This document shows positions 8,632-17,325 of a stretch of 64,000 nucleotides of DNA, one piece after another (the first letter of the stretch is position 1; every line of letters begins with the position of its first letter). Under the pieces are notes generated by a model. It searched no databases. It saw nothing but the letters and a program-made list of their open reading frames with translations, and was not told the DNA's origin. The stretch is from Myxococcales bacterium (GTDB taxonomy: Bacteria; Myxococcota_A; UBA9160; SMWR01). Made by a program: the position numbers and the translations under genes. The stretch is from the NCBI GenBank assembly GCA_022561775.1, contig JADFQO010000004.1:1-64000 (forward strand), written 5' to 3'.

Positions 8632-9648
8632 ATGCGAATCGTTGGCCTGGCCACCGCGTTTCTGGTATCGATGCTGGCTCTGCCTGCAGCGGCTCTCCCA
8701 ACCGCAGACGAGGTGCTCGAGTTGCTCGGCTTCTCGGCGGATGCCAAGCAGCAGGTGCTGGCCGGGCAGTTCGTCACCACCAAAGAAAAGTCGACTTCCG
8801 ACCGTGAGCTCGCGACCGCTCTGGCGTTCCTCGTGGACAAGCCGCCGAGCGAGTTGATCGAGGAGGTGCGGAAAGGCCTCGCGATGACCGTGGATCCGAA
8901 CACGCTGGCCCACGGCGAGATTCACGGGGCGGGGAGTCTCGACGATTTCAAAGGAGTCGCATTCGCGACGGACGCGAAGAAGCAAACGAAGCTCTATCTG
9001 GATGCGAAACCCGGGAGCGACCTGAATCTTTCGTCGTCGGAAATCGCGGCCTTCAAGGCGCTCGACGCGAAGGCCGGCGGCGGTTCGGCCCAGGAGCTCG
9101 TCGAGGCGCAGCTGCGTCGATCGCTGCTGTCGCGCTACCAGGCCTACAAGAGCAAGGGTCTCGATGGAGTCGCGTCCTACGAGCGCAGGGGTGGCAAGCA
9201 GACCCCTGCCGCCGGGGACCTGAAGCGGGCCAGCGAGGCGGCGGCCGGATTGAAGAAGCACGTTCCGGCCTTCTACAACACGCTGGTCGGTTATCCGAAC
9301 AGCAAGGCGCCGAAACTGGAAGAGCGTTTTGACTGGACGCACTACAACGCCCACGGAACCCCCGTCTTCATCCTGACCCACCGTCTCTGGATGCCGGACG
9401 GCGATGGCTGGGCGCTGGCGGCGCGCCAGTTCTATGTGAGCGGCAGCTACAACGTGGGCCAGGCGCTGGTCGGCCTGCTCCCCGTCGAGAAGGGTACGCT
9501 CGTCGTCTACCTGAACCGAACTTCGACTGATCAGGTCGCGGGCTTCGGGAGTTCGACCAAACGCGCTCTCGGTAGCAAGATCATGACCTCTCAGCTCAAG
9601 GATCTCTTTCACAAAGTGAAGTCGGCGGCCGAGCAGTCGGGCGGCTAG
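8632..9648 (+). CDS. Exported protein of unknown function
   Basis: 338 residues from the ATG at 8632 (AGGAG 8 nt upstream; a GTG directly before is the alternative). A cleavable signal (LVSMLALPAAALPTADEV) predicts periplasmic export. The protein is mainly alpha-helical in its first half (DEVLELLGFSADAKQQVLAG). The second half has a YNVGQALVGLLPVEKGTLV region that looks beta-rich. I do not recognise a family. It follows the DUF4410 gene by 35 nt, so co-transcription is likely. The next gene runs in the opposite direction and starts its stop codon 1 nt away. Confidence 0.72.
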   Translation: MRIVGLATAFLVSMLALPAAALPTADEVLELLGFSADAKQQVLAGQFVTTKEKSTSDRELATALAFLVDKPPSELIEEVRKGLAMTVDPNTLAHGEIHGAGSLDDFKGVAFATDAKKQTKLYLDAKPGSDLNLSSSEIAAFKALDAKAGGGSAQELVEAQLRRSLLSRYQAYKSKGLDGVASYERRGGKQTPAAGDLKRASEAAAGLKKHVPAFYNTLVGYPNSKAPKLEERFDWTHYNAHGTPVFILTHRLWMPDGDGWALAARQFYVSGSYNVGQALVGLLPVEKGTLVVYLNRTSTDQVAGFGSSTKRALGSKIMTSQLKDLFHKVKSAAEQSGG

Positions 9649-9649
9649 C

Positions 9650-10891
9650 TCAGAAGGTCCCCCGGCCACTCCACGGGAGCTTCTTCCAGTTGAGGCTCAC
9701 GTTGAACAAGAAGATCTCGTTGCGACTGTACTTTCCCTTGACGGTGCCGCCGGTTCTGTTGATCGGCGCATTGCCGAGGTTCGTCCAGGAAAAGGCAAGG
9801 CCGATCTTCAGCTTTTCGCTGTAGTCGTAGAGCCCGCCGACTCCGAGCGTCCAGATGCGATCGATGGGGAGGGCCGTGGTCCGATTCCTGTCTTTGAGCG
9901 CCGAGCTGTCGTAACGAAATCCGGTCTGCAACGTCCACGCGTCGTTCAGCTGGTAGTAGCCACCCAGACCGAGGTACCAGGTGTCGCGGAACTTCAATGG
10001 GATACCGCCCGCTCCGGCCGTCGTTGAAACGGGGAGACTCTTCGCCACGCTCCAATCCTCCCAGCCGGAGTTCATCACCAGTGCGATCCGGTCCGTGGCG
10101 TCCCAATAGATGCTCGTCCGCACGGCCTGGGCGAGTGGAAGCTCGAGCTCGAGCGCTGGCGTTACGCCCGTAGGAATTTTTATTTTTCCGTCCAGGTGGA
10201 AATCAGTCTCGCCCTGGTAGACGACTCCAAAGCGCAGCTCCGGAGTCGCTTCGATCAGAACGGATGCGATAGGCGCGACCGCCCAGTCGTCCAAGTCATC
10301 CAACTTGACCTTCGGTTCTCCGGGTATTGGAGGGGGAGCGAGGACGTCGATATCGAGCCTTCCATAGCTGATTGCAGCACCCGCTCCCACCGACAACCAA
10401 TCGGTCACGCGCACCGCGACCACCGGTAAGAAAGACAAGGTAAAGAGCGTGACTTTGGTCGTCTCGAACCGACCCGCCCAGTCGTCGTTGGGATCCAATG
10501 AAGCACCCGAGAACGACAACATACTCACACCGAGGCGCCAGCGGTCGGAGAGCTTGTGAACGTAGCTGGTCGACGAAATCGGGATGAAATCCCCTTGATC
10601 GCCACCGTCCGTGCCTCCCGAAGGGGTTTGGGCGTCGGCCTTGAACTTGACGGTCCCAAAACCCGGAGCGAGTCCACCCAGGAACTGATGATCGTCGAGC
10701 CGGGTCATTCCGGCCGGGTTCGTATGGGCGGTCGAGGCGTCGTTCGCAATTGCATTGGCACCCGCGCTCGCAGTTCCCATGCTGGGATCCCCGAAGCTGC
10801 TTAGATAGAGCCCGCCCGAATGCGACGGTCCTGCCAGAAGCAAGCACACCGTGGAGACACTGATCTGTAACGCGAGAACTCGATTGTTCAC
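9650..10891 (-). CDS. FadL/OmpP1/TodX-type outer-membrane channel
   Basis: 413 residues from the GTG at 10891, preceded by AGGAGG 4 nt upstream. The signal peptide is followed by GGLYLSSFGDPSMGTASAGA and NDASTAHTNPAGMTRL. This is the N-terminal hatch of FadL-family proteins, including the conserved NPAGM. The rest alternates as amphipathic strands (GVSMLSFSGASLD; GFRYDSSALKDRNRT; FLFNVSLNW) and ends in Phe, as outer-membrane barrels do. Known role: uptake of long-chain fatty acids or other hydrophobic compounds. Cti at the left edge and Pqi suggest a wider lipid theme, which is inference. Confidence 0.9.
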   Translation of the reverse strand: MNNRVLALQISVSTVCLLLAGPSHSGGLYLSSFGDPSMGTASAGANAIANDASTAHTNPAGMTRLDDHQFLGGLAPGFGTVKFKADAQTPSGGTDGGDQGDFIPISSTSYVHKLSDRWRLGVSMLSFSGASLDPNDDWAGRFETTKVTLFTLSFLPVVAVRVTDWLSVGAGAAISYGRLDIDVLAPPPIPGEPKVKLDDLDDWAVAPIASVLIEATPELRFGVVYQGETDFHLDGKIKIPTGVTPALELELPLAQAVRTSIYWDATDRIALVMNSGWEDWSVAKSLPVSTTAGAGGIPLKFRDTWYLGLGGYYQLNDAWTLQTGFRYDSSALKDRNRTTALPIDRIWTLGVGGLYDYSEKLKIGLAFSWTNLGNAPINRTGGTVKGKYSRNEIFLFNVSLNWKKLPWSGRGTF

Positions 10892-11221
10892 GTATCCTCC
10901 TAACGCCTCTCGTCTCGGCTTCTTCTGGATCGGGGGGCGCCACGAACGTCGTAACGAAACAAGGCACCTACTCTGCAGCCAGTTGCGAATGCCGCAATCG
11001 CGAAGAGTGACCAAAGCAGAATCTTCGAGCGACGGTCCGAGTGCTGGCTGGACATGGACCGGGCGGCAATCTAGCAGATTGCGATCCTGGATTCGCGATC
11101 CCGCGATCGGAGAGATTCGGAGCCGCGCCGCGCGTAGGACCCGTGGATTCGGTACGATGAGCGATCGTCAGAGCTGGCTGTCTGACTCAATCGAGTCTGA
11201 CTCAATCAAGAAAGGACCCCC
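10892..11221. other. Intergenic region between divergent FadL and DUF3313 genes
   Basis: No convincing coding frame. It must hold promoters for both neighbours. The only structure seen is a pair of 12-bp direct repeats near its right end, listed separately. Confidence 0.5.
11181..11207 (+). repeat. Two direct repeats TCTGACTCAATC
   Basis: TCTGACTCAATC occurs at 11181-11192 and again at 11196-11207, 15 bp apart, ending 14 nt before the ATG of the DUF3313 gene. The second copy overlaps the leader just ahead of the GAAAGGA ribosome site. It may be an operator or simply a slippage duplication. Confidence 0.5.
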
Positions 11222-11917
11222 ATGTTCCACGACTCCGTCTCTCGCACCACTCGATTCCTCTGCGTGCTGGGGCTGCTGGGCCTCGCGCTCGCCGTCGCGG
11301 CCTGCGCCACCACCCGACAGTCTCGCGGCTCCGGCTCACAATCCGGCTTTCTGGGCGACTACTCCGATCTGCGCGAAGGCGAGGGCGACGAACCGCAGCT
11401 GATCTACATCAATTCTTCCGCGAACTGGTCGCAGTACGACGCGATCCACATCGACTCGGTGACCCTGTGGCGCGACGCGAAGACTGAGGACGTATCCGAA
11501 GAGGATCAGCAGCGGCTGACGGATTACCTGTACCAGGAACTCCACGAGCAGCTCAGCCAGGACTACCGGATGGCCGAGCGGCCGGGCCCGGGCGTATTGC
11601 GGCTGCGCGCCGCGATCACCGAGGCGAAGGGTGCGAGCGTGGTGATGAACACCGTGACCTCGGTCGTCCCCCAGCTTCGGCTGGTCACCACGATCGTCGG
11701 GATGGCGGCGGGCACCTCGGTGCTGGTCGGCAAGGTGGGTGTCGAGGGTGAGTTGACGGACTCACTCACGGGCGTGCGTCTCGGGGCTTTCGTGGACGAG
11801 CGCCAGGGAACCAAGGCCCTGCGCGGCGGCATCAAGAAGTGGAGCGACCTCGAGCGCGCCTTCGACTTCTGGGCCGAGCGGCTGCGCAATCGGCTCGCCA
11901 CGCTGCGCGGCGCGTAG
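11222..11917 (+). CDS. DUF3313-family lipoprotein
   Basis: 231 residues; ATG 7 nt after AAAGGA. Signal and lipobox (AVAACAT). The mature protein starts GFLGDYSDLREGEGDEPQL, then LIYINSSANWSQYDAIHIDSV and VLRLRAAITEAKGASVVMNT, the standard DUF3313 signature. It ends in a helical segment FDFWAERLRNRLATL. Two related loci lie at 35.3-36.5 kb, one broken. Family function is unknown; an outer-membrane or periplasmic lipoprotein is likely. It appears to be a single-gene unit. Confidence 0.82.
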   Translation: MFHDSVSRTTRFLCVLGLLGLALAVAACATTRQSRGSGSQSGFLGDYSDLREGEGDEPQLIYINSSANWSQYDAIHIDSVTLWRDAKTEDVSEEDQQRLTDYLYQELHEQLSQDYRMAERPGPGVLRLRAAITEAKGASVVMNTVTSVVPQLRLVTTIVGMAAGTSVLVGKVGVEGELTDSLTGVRLGAFVDERQGTKALRGGIKKWSDLERAFDFWAERLRNRLATLRGA

Positions 11918-12021
11918 CGGTCAAGAACCCGTCTGCTCCAGCGGACGCGCCGAGACCGGCCCGCGACGCAGCCGCGTGATGGCAGTGTTAGGGTTCGGAC
12001 TCGTCACCCGAAGTCCACGGA

Positions 12022-12417
12022 GTGAAGTTGAGCCGCAAGTGGCGCATCGCCGTTGCCCTGGCTGTGATTGCCCTCCTGCTGATCGGAGGGGAAGCCTGGA
12101 TCGAATCGCTGGCTGTCGATCAAACACTCAAGAGCGTCGGGGCGAGGCTTACAGCGGCCACGGGATTGGACGTTCAGATCGGCCGCGACTTCCATCTGGA
12201 GATCCTTCCGGTGCTGCGCTTCGAGGCGCAGGGCGTGACCGTTGTCGATCCCGAGCGGCCGTCGGAGCCGATGCTGCAAGCGGAGGTTCTACGCCTCAAG
12301 ATCGATCCCTGGCGGCTGCTGTTCGGCGCCTTGGTGATCGAGGAGCTGGATTTCCACCGCGCGGTGCGTCGCTGGACCGGGCAGACGCCTCTTCGCTATC
12401 GACAGACACACCGCTGA
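12022..12417 (+). CDS. Truncated AsmA-like protein (N-terminal domain only)
   Basis: 131 residues from GTG 12022 (a TTG six bases on has better spacing from GGAG). One TM helix (IAVALAVIALLLIGGEAW) is followed by the typical AsmA opening: TLKSVGARLTAATGLDVQIG, LEILPVLRFEAQGVTV, LRLKIDPWRLLFGALVIEEL. Full AsmA-family proteins have 500 or more residues; this one stops after the first repeat with an unrelated tail rich in Arg. I see no clear continuation in the other frames before the cytochrome gene. It is probably a remnant of a larger inner-membrane lipid-transport protein, or a short variant. Confidence 0.6.
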   Translation: MKLSRKWRIAVALAVIALLLIGGEAWIESLAVDQTLKSVGARLTAATGLDVQIGRDFHLEILPVLRFEAQGVTVVDPERPSEPMLQAEVLRLKIDPWRLLFGALVIEELDFHRAVRRWTGQTPLRYRQTHR

Positions 12418-12471
12418 GCCATCGCGGTTCAGCGTCCGCGCAAGACGCTTGACTTTGGAGAACTCGATGGT

Positions 12472-14892
12472 GTGAGGCGGCTTTCGGTGGAAGAACGTTA
12501 CGGCCGACAATCCGATCTGCACCGATCCAAGCGCCTAGCGTTGCGACGGGCGCTAGCCCGCAGTTCTCTCGGAATTGCGATCGGATCGATCGCAGCAGCC
12601 GCGAGCGTCGGGGTGGGATGCGGGCCCGAAGAGCGAGCCACGGTAGAGCCGCGCGTGCCCGACGCCGCCGAAGCCAGCTACGCGGGAACCGCCGAATGCG
12701 CCCGCTGCCATCCCGACCAGGGCGCGAGCTGGTCGGGCTCCCACCACGACCTGGCCATGCAGCTTGCCACAGACGAGACGGTGCTCGGCGACTTCGAGAA
12801 TCGCACCTTCGACCACAAGGGAGAGCCGTTCCGCTTCTTTCGCCGCGAGAATCGCTTCTTCGTTCACGCGCGCGGTCCCGACGCTGAGCCCGCGGATTTC
12901 GAGGTGGCCTACACCTTCGGCGTCGAGCCTCTCCAACAATACCTGGTCCGGCTGCCGCGCGGCCGCTTCCAGGCGCTCTCCGTCGCGTGGGACACCCGAC
13001 CTGCGGCGCAGGGTGGGCAGCGCTGGTTTCACCTCTTCCCCGAAGAGCGAAGCGCGCCCGGCAACCCGTTTCACTGGACGGGGAACTATCAGACCTGGAA
13101 CCACATGTGCGCGGAGTGCCACTCGACGAATCTGCAAAAGAACTTCGATGCCGCGACCGACAGCTACGCAACCTCCTGGTCGGAACTCGACGTCGGCTGC
13201 GAGGCCTGCCACGGCCCCGGGTCCCGTCACGTCGCTTGGGCGGCCGCGCCCGAGGGCTCCCCAGGCGGTCTCGTGGTGGACTTCGCGAACCTTGACTCAC
13301 GCGACCAGGTCGACGCCTGCGCGCGCTGCCATGCTCGGCGCCATCGGGTGAGCCCAGAAGATCGACCGGGCCGACCGCTGCTCGACGACTTCATGCCGGC
13401 AACGCTTCGCCCGGGGCTCTACCACCCGGACGGTCAGATCCTCGACGAGGTCTACGTCTACGGCTCGTTTCTGCAAAGCGTGATGTATGCGCGCGGTGTG
13501 GGCTGCGTCGACTGTCACGATCCCCACAGTCTCTCGCTTCGGGCCAACGGCAACGCACTCTGCGCGCAATGCCATCGGGTGGGCGGCAACCCGCGCTTCC
13601 CGAGTCTCGCCTCCAAAGCCTACGACACGCCGGAACACCACTTCCACGAGCCAGACTCGCCGGGCGCTCAGTGCGTGAGCTGCCACATGCCGGCGCGCAC
13701 CTACATGCAGATCGACCCGAGGCGGGATCACAGCTTTCGGGTACCGCGCCCGGATCTGTCGGTGAAGCTGGGCACCCCCAACGCCTGCAGCGGCTGCCAC
13801 CTGGACCGGGATGCGGAGTGGGCGGCGGCAACCGTCGCGGGTTGGGCCGGAGCGACCGGGCACCAGGCAAACGCGCACTTCGCCGAGGCGTTCCTGGCCG
13901 GCAGCAGCGGTGCGGTCGAAGCGGTTCCCGCCCTGGGCTCGATCGCAACGGACCGGACGAGGCCCGCCATCGTTCGGGCCAGCGCCCTCGAACTGCTCGG
14001 CGCTTTCGGCGCTTCGACCGCCCCCATCCACGTGGCTGCCACCCGGGACGACGATCCGCTGGTCCGCGCGGTCGCCACCCGAGGGTTGGCACTGCTGGAG
14101 CCGGAGCAGCGCATCGCCGCCGGCGTGCCGCTGTTGCGGGATCCCATCCGAGCGGTGCGCGTCGAGGCGGGCCGCGTGTTGGCAGCGATTTCCCCGGATC
14201 TCCTCTCCACCTCCGCGCGGGCAGCGCAAGAGACCGCCCTGGCCGAATACGTCGCGACCCAACGCGCCGCGGCCGACACTCCGTCGGCTCAGCTCAATCT
14301 GGCGGTGCTCGAGGCGCAGCAAGGTCGATCCGAGCCGGCAGCCGCAGCCTATCTTCGGGCCCTGGAGCTGGATCCCGGCTTCTTTCCGGCCAGAGCCAAT
14401 CTCGCGATTCTCTACAGCGAGCTCGGGCGCAGCGCCGCCGCCGAGCGTCTGCTGCGCGAGGGAATCGCCCGGGATCCCGAGCAAGGAGAGTTCCACTATT
14501 CGCTCGGCCTGCTATTGGCCGAGGGGGAGCGCTTCGAATCCGCCGCCGGACACCTCGGCAGGGCCGCCGAGCTGATGCCCGACCGCACGCGCGTCCACTA
14601 CAACCACGGTCTCGCCCTGCAGCGCATCGGCCGTCGCGACGCGGCGGAGGCATCCCTTCGCCGCGCAGCGGAGCGCGCGCCGCGCGACCCGGAGATCGCG
14701 TACGCTCTGGCCGCCTTCTACGCACAGGGCGGCGAGTGGAAGTCGGCTCGCGCCGCCGCTGATCGGCTGGTGGAATTGACCGAGGGCTCACCGCAAGCAC
14801 TCCAGCTGTTGGAGCGGATCGAACACGAGTCGGCTGCTGGATCATCTAGCGGGATGCTGAAACGCACAGGGAAGGACGGTGAGAGATGGTAA
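12472..14892 (+). CDS. Octaheme c-type cytochrome with HEAT-like and TPR repeats
   Basis: 806 residues; start GTG 12472, with GGAG 11 nt upstream, or slightly further in. A hydrophobic signal ends in SVGVGC (Cys50), so a lipoprotein is possible. Eight CXXCH heme sites are visible at about 76, 213, 243, 283, 345, 364, 401 and 439. A helical HEAT-like region (about 450-600) follows. At least four TPR units come next (PAAAAYLRALELDPGFFPAR; AAERLLREGIARDPEQGEFH; AGHLGRAAELMPDRTRVHYN). The fold of the first part resembles cytochrome c554-type multiheme proteins. Role: periplasmic electron transfer or reductase docked by TPR partners; substrate not deducible. The HAD phosphatase gene starts before its stop. 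Confidence 0.88.
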   Translation: MRRLSVEERYGRQSDLHRSKRLALRRALARSSLGIAIGSIAAAASVGVGCGPEERATVEPRVPDAAEASYAGTAECARCHPDQGASWSGSHHDLAMQLATDETVLGDFENRTFDHKGEPFRFFRRENRFFVHARGPDAEPADFEVAYTFGVEPLQQYLVRLPRGRFQALSVAWDTRPAAQGGQRWFHLFPEERSAPGNPFHWTGNYQTWNHMCAECHSTNLQKNFDAATDSYATSWSELDVGCEACHGPGSRHVAWAAAPEGSPGGLVVDFANLDSRDQVDACARCHARRHRVSPEDRPGRPLLDDFMPATLRPGLYHPDGQILDEVYVYGSFLQSVMYARGVGCVDCHDPHSLSLRANGNALCAQCHRVGGNPRFPSLASKAYDTPEHHFHEPDSPGAQCVSCHMPARTYMQIDPRRDHSFRVPRPDLSVKLGTPNACSGCHLDRDAEWAAATVAGWAGATGHQANAHFAEAFLAGSSGAVEAVPALGSIATDRTRPAIVRASALELLGAFGASTAPIHVAATRDDDPLVRAVATRGLALLEPEQRIAAGVPLLRDPIRAVRVEAGRVLAAISPDLLSTSARAAQETALAEYVATQRAAADTPSAQLNLAVLEAQQGRSEPAAAAYLRALELDPGFFPARANLAILYSELGRSAAAERLLREGIARDPEQGEFHYSLGLLLAEGERFESAAGHLGRAAELMPDRTRVHYNHGLALQRIGRRDAAEASLRRAAERAPRDPEIAYALAAFYAQGGEWKSARAAADRLVELTEGSPQALQLLERIEHESAAGSSSGMLKRTGKDGERW

Positions 14893-15911
14893 CGCCAATG
14901 GTTACAGCAGGACCTGCAATCAAGCGAACGCACCTTGTCGTATCTGCTCTGGCGTTGGTGCTGGTAGGTCAGGCGTCAGCTCAAACGCCCGATGCCTTGC
15001 CCTCATGGAACGATGGAGCAGCAAAGAAGTCCATCGTCGAATTTGTCGAGAGGGTGACCAACGAAGGCGGCCCGGATTTTGTGGCGCCTGCGGAACGCAT
15101 CGCGACTTTCGACAACGACGGCACACTCTGGTCTGAACAGCCGATGTATTTCCAGCTAGCCTTCGCGCTCGACCGTGTGAAGGCGCTCGCACCACAGCAT
15201 CCTGAGTGGAAAGAAGAGCAGCCGTTCAAGGCCGCGCTTGCAGGGGATTTATCCACCGTGTCCGCGGGCGGCGAACATGCGCTCCTTGAACTCGTGATGG
15301 CTTCGCACACAGGCATGAGCACGGAGGAATTCGCAACGATTGTCCAGGACTGGGTAGCGACTGCGAAACACCCAAAGACCGGCCGGCTCTACACCCAGAT
15401 GGTTTACCAACCCATGCTCGAACTCCTGACCTACCTGCGAGCAAACGACTTCAAGACCTACATTGTTTCGGGCGGTGGCATCGAGTTCATGCGTCCGTGG
15501 ACGGAGAAGGTATACGGAATCCCGCCCGAGCAGGTCATCGGGAGCAGCGTCAAGACGAAGTTCCAGTTGGAGAATGGGAACCCCGTGCTCATCCGATTGC
15601 CGGAGATCAACTTCATTGACGACAAGGCCGGCAAACCGGTCGGCATCCATCAACAGATTGGCCGGCGTCCCATCGCTGCCTTCGGCAACTCCGATGGCGA
15701 CCTGCAGATGCTCCAGTGGACAGCCGCCGGCAGCGGCGCTCGCTTCTGCCTCTACGTTCATCACACGGACGCTGAACGAGAGTGGGCCTACGACCGCAAG
15801 TCGAGCATCGGCCGTCTCGACAAGGGCCTCGATGAAGCAAGAACTCGCGGCTGGACGGTCGTCGACATGAAGCAGGACTGGAAACACATCTTCCCGTTCG
15901 ACAAGCGGTAG
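14886..15911 (+). CDS. Exported HAD-family phosphatase
   Basis: 341 residues; ATG overlaps the cytochrome stop by 7 nt. The signal peptide ends ASAQTPD, so the enzyme should be periplasmic. HAD motifs: I, ATFDNDGTLW with nucleophile Asp76 and acid Asp78; II, IVSGGG; IV, AFGNSDGD. A large cap lies between motifs I and II. Such periplasmic HAD enzymes are often found beside sulfatases and porins, as here. It likely removes phosphate from a small molecule or lipid head group; the substrate is unknown. Confidence 0.82.
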   Translation: MVTPMVTAGPAIKRTHLVVSALALVLVGQASAQTPDALPSWNDGAAKKSIVEFVERVTNEGGPDFVAPAERIATFDNDGTLWSEQPMYFQLAFALDRVKALAPQHPEWKEEQPFKAALAGDLSTVSAGGEHALLELVMASHTGMSTEEFATIVQDWVATAKHPKTGRLYTQMVYQPMLELLTYLRANDFKTYIVSGGGIEFMRPWTEKVYGIPPEQVIGSSVKTKFQLENGNPVLIRLPEINFIDDKAGKPVGIHQQIGRRPIAAFGNSDGDLQMLQWTAAGSGARFCLYVHHTDAEREWAYDRKSSIGRLDKGLDEARTRGWTVVDMKQDWKHIFPFDKR

Positions 15912-15985
15912 GTGCGTTGGCTGGTTGGAGATGATATGAAATGATGTATACGCCACAGGGAGACAGGAAGATGATCAGGAGATTG

Positions 15986-16921
15986 ATGACGGCCGCGTCG
16001 CGGCTTGCGAAATCCATGGCGATCACGTTGCTGATTGCCACTGCACCCGTAACGGCGAACGCTGAGCCATCGGAGACAGCACCGGTCAGCGCCGGTCAGA
16101 CAGGCTCCGAGCACAAAAACCTTGCGGAAGTCGGCGCCAAGCTCAGCGACCCCACCTCGGATGTGTGGGCGCTGTTCACGCAGTTCGGCATCACCTGGAG
16201 CGATGGTGACGTAAATACCGGCGATGCGAAGATCGGCGGGAACATGATCTTCCAACCGATCCTGCCCGTTCCCCTCTACGGAGAGGGTGAGGATCAGTGG
16301 AAGATCCTCGTGCGCCCAGCGATTCCGGTTCTGTTCGGCAACTCCGTGCCCCGGAAGGTCTTCAACCGCTTCGACAATCAGACCGGCATCGGGGATATCT
16401 CGCTGCCGCTCCCCGTCACGATGCCGGCGGGGAATTGGCTCCTCGGTCTCGGCCCGACTTTCTTGATCCCCTCTTCTTCCTCGGACGCGTTCGGTAGGCA
16501 GCAGTGGGGCATCGGACCGACGGGCATCTTTGGGTACAAGACGAAGGATTGGATCGCCGGAATCTTCCCGCAGTACTACTTCGGAATCGGCTCACGCGGA
16601 GACCAGGGGAGCAAGGCCGACGCGAGCTACATGCAGCTGCTCTACTTCGGATTCTACAACCTGCCCGACGCCTGGCAGATCGGCTTCAACCCGAACATCA
16701 CCTACGACAACAAGGCCACGCGTGGAAACAAGTGGAACGTGCCGATCGGGCTCGTGATTGCGAAGACGACCCAAGTCGCGGGGAAGCCCGTGAAATTCCA
16801 ATTCGGCCTCGAGTACTCGGTCGTGAGCCAAGACGACTTCGGGACGCGCTTCCAGCTCAAGCTGAACATCATTCCCGTGATCGGAGCCCTGATCAAGAAG
16901 CCGATCTTCGGCGGCGGGTGA
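15986..16921 (+). CDS. Outer-membrane beta-barrel protein of unknown substrate
   Basis: 311 residues from the ATG at 15986, which has AGGAG 4 nt upstream; upstream ATGs at 15941 and 15971 have worse spacing. The signal peptide ends VTANAEPS. After a Glu/Ser-rich linker the chain alternates in short strands with aromatic girdles (WIAGIFPQYYFGIGSRGD; MQLLYFGFYNLPDAWQIGFN; VKFQFGLEYSVVSQDDFG). It has the look of the MetA/phenol-degradation or neuromodulation-type transporter barrels that accompany sulfatase genes in marine bacteria. Position between a HAD phosphatase and a sulfatase suggests it lets their substrates or products cross the outer membrane. Confidence 0.7.
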   Translation: MTAASRLAKSMAITLLIATAPVTANAEPSETAPVSAGQTGSEHKNLAEVGAKLSDPTSDVWALFTQFGITWSDGDVNTGDAKIGGNMIFQPILPVPLYGEGEDQWKILVRPAIPVLFGNSVPRKVFNRFDNQTGIGDISLPLPVTMPAGNWLLGLGPTFLIPSSSSDAFGRQQWGIGPTGIFGYKTKDWIAGIFPQYYFGIGSRGDQGSKADASYMQLLYFGFYNLPDAWQIGFNPNITYDNKATRGNKWNVPIGLVIAKTTQVAGKPVKFQFGLEYSVVSQDDFGTRFQLKLNIIPVIGALIKKPIFGGG

Positions 16922-17325
16922 TCCGGTGTTGGCGCGGCGCGGTACTGTACGTCGTCAGATCATCTCAGACACTTGGATCGTTTTTCGTAGAGAGAGTTTT
17001 GGCTCCCGATACCGTCTGTGCGCAATTGACCTAGCCCCCTCAAGCGGATCCCGATCCCCCTGAATCCGCTACTCAATTTTCTGGGGGTGGCGCTGCGAAA
17101 GCGTCTGGATCGACTCATGGGTGGTAATGCCCTCGATTCGTCGAGACGGAGCGCGGTTCTTCAGGACGACTGTGGCGCTCTTATTGACAGAACCGTGATG
17201 ATTCAGCTCAGTCTCGATTCCTGTACAGCGAATTCAAACTAGAGCCATTATGCTACCGCGGCGCGAGCTTCGTATCGCTTACGAGTAAACCCCGAATTGA
17301 TTTCCGGCACACAAGGAGCCCCTGC
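16922..17325. other. Intergenic region before the sulfatase gene
   Basis: About 400 bp without a convincing reading frame. TTGACA occurs at about 17186 but no good -10 box follows at 16-18 bp. The ribosome site AAGGAG lies 8 nt before the sulfatase ATG. Nothing else was recognised. Confidence 0.45.

Noticed and set aside
17180-17220. Sigma-70 promoter starting with TTGACA before the sulfatase
   Set aside because: No -10-like hexamer at 16-18 bp spacing.
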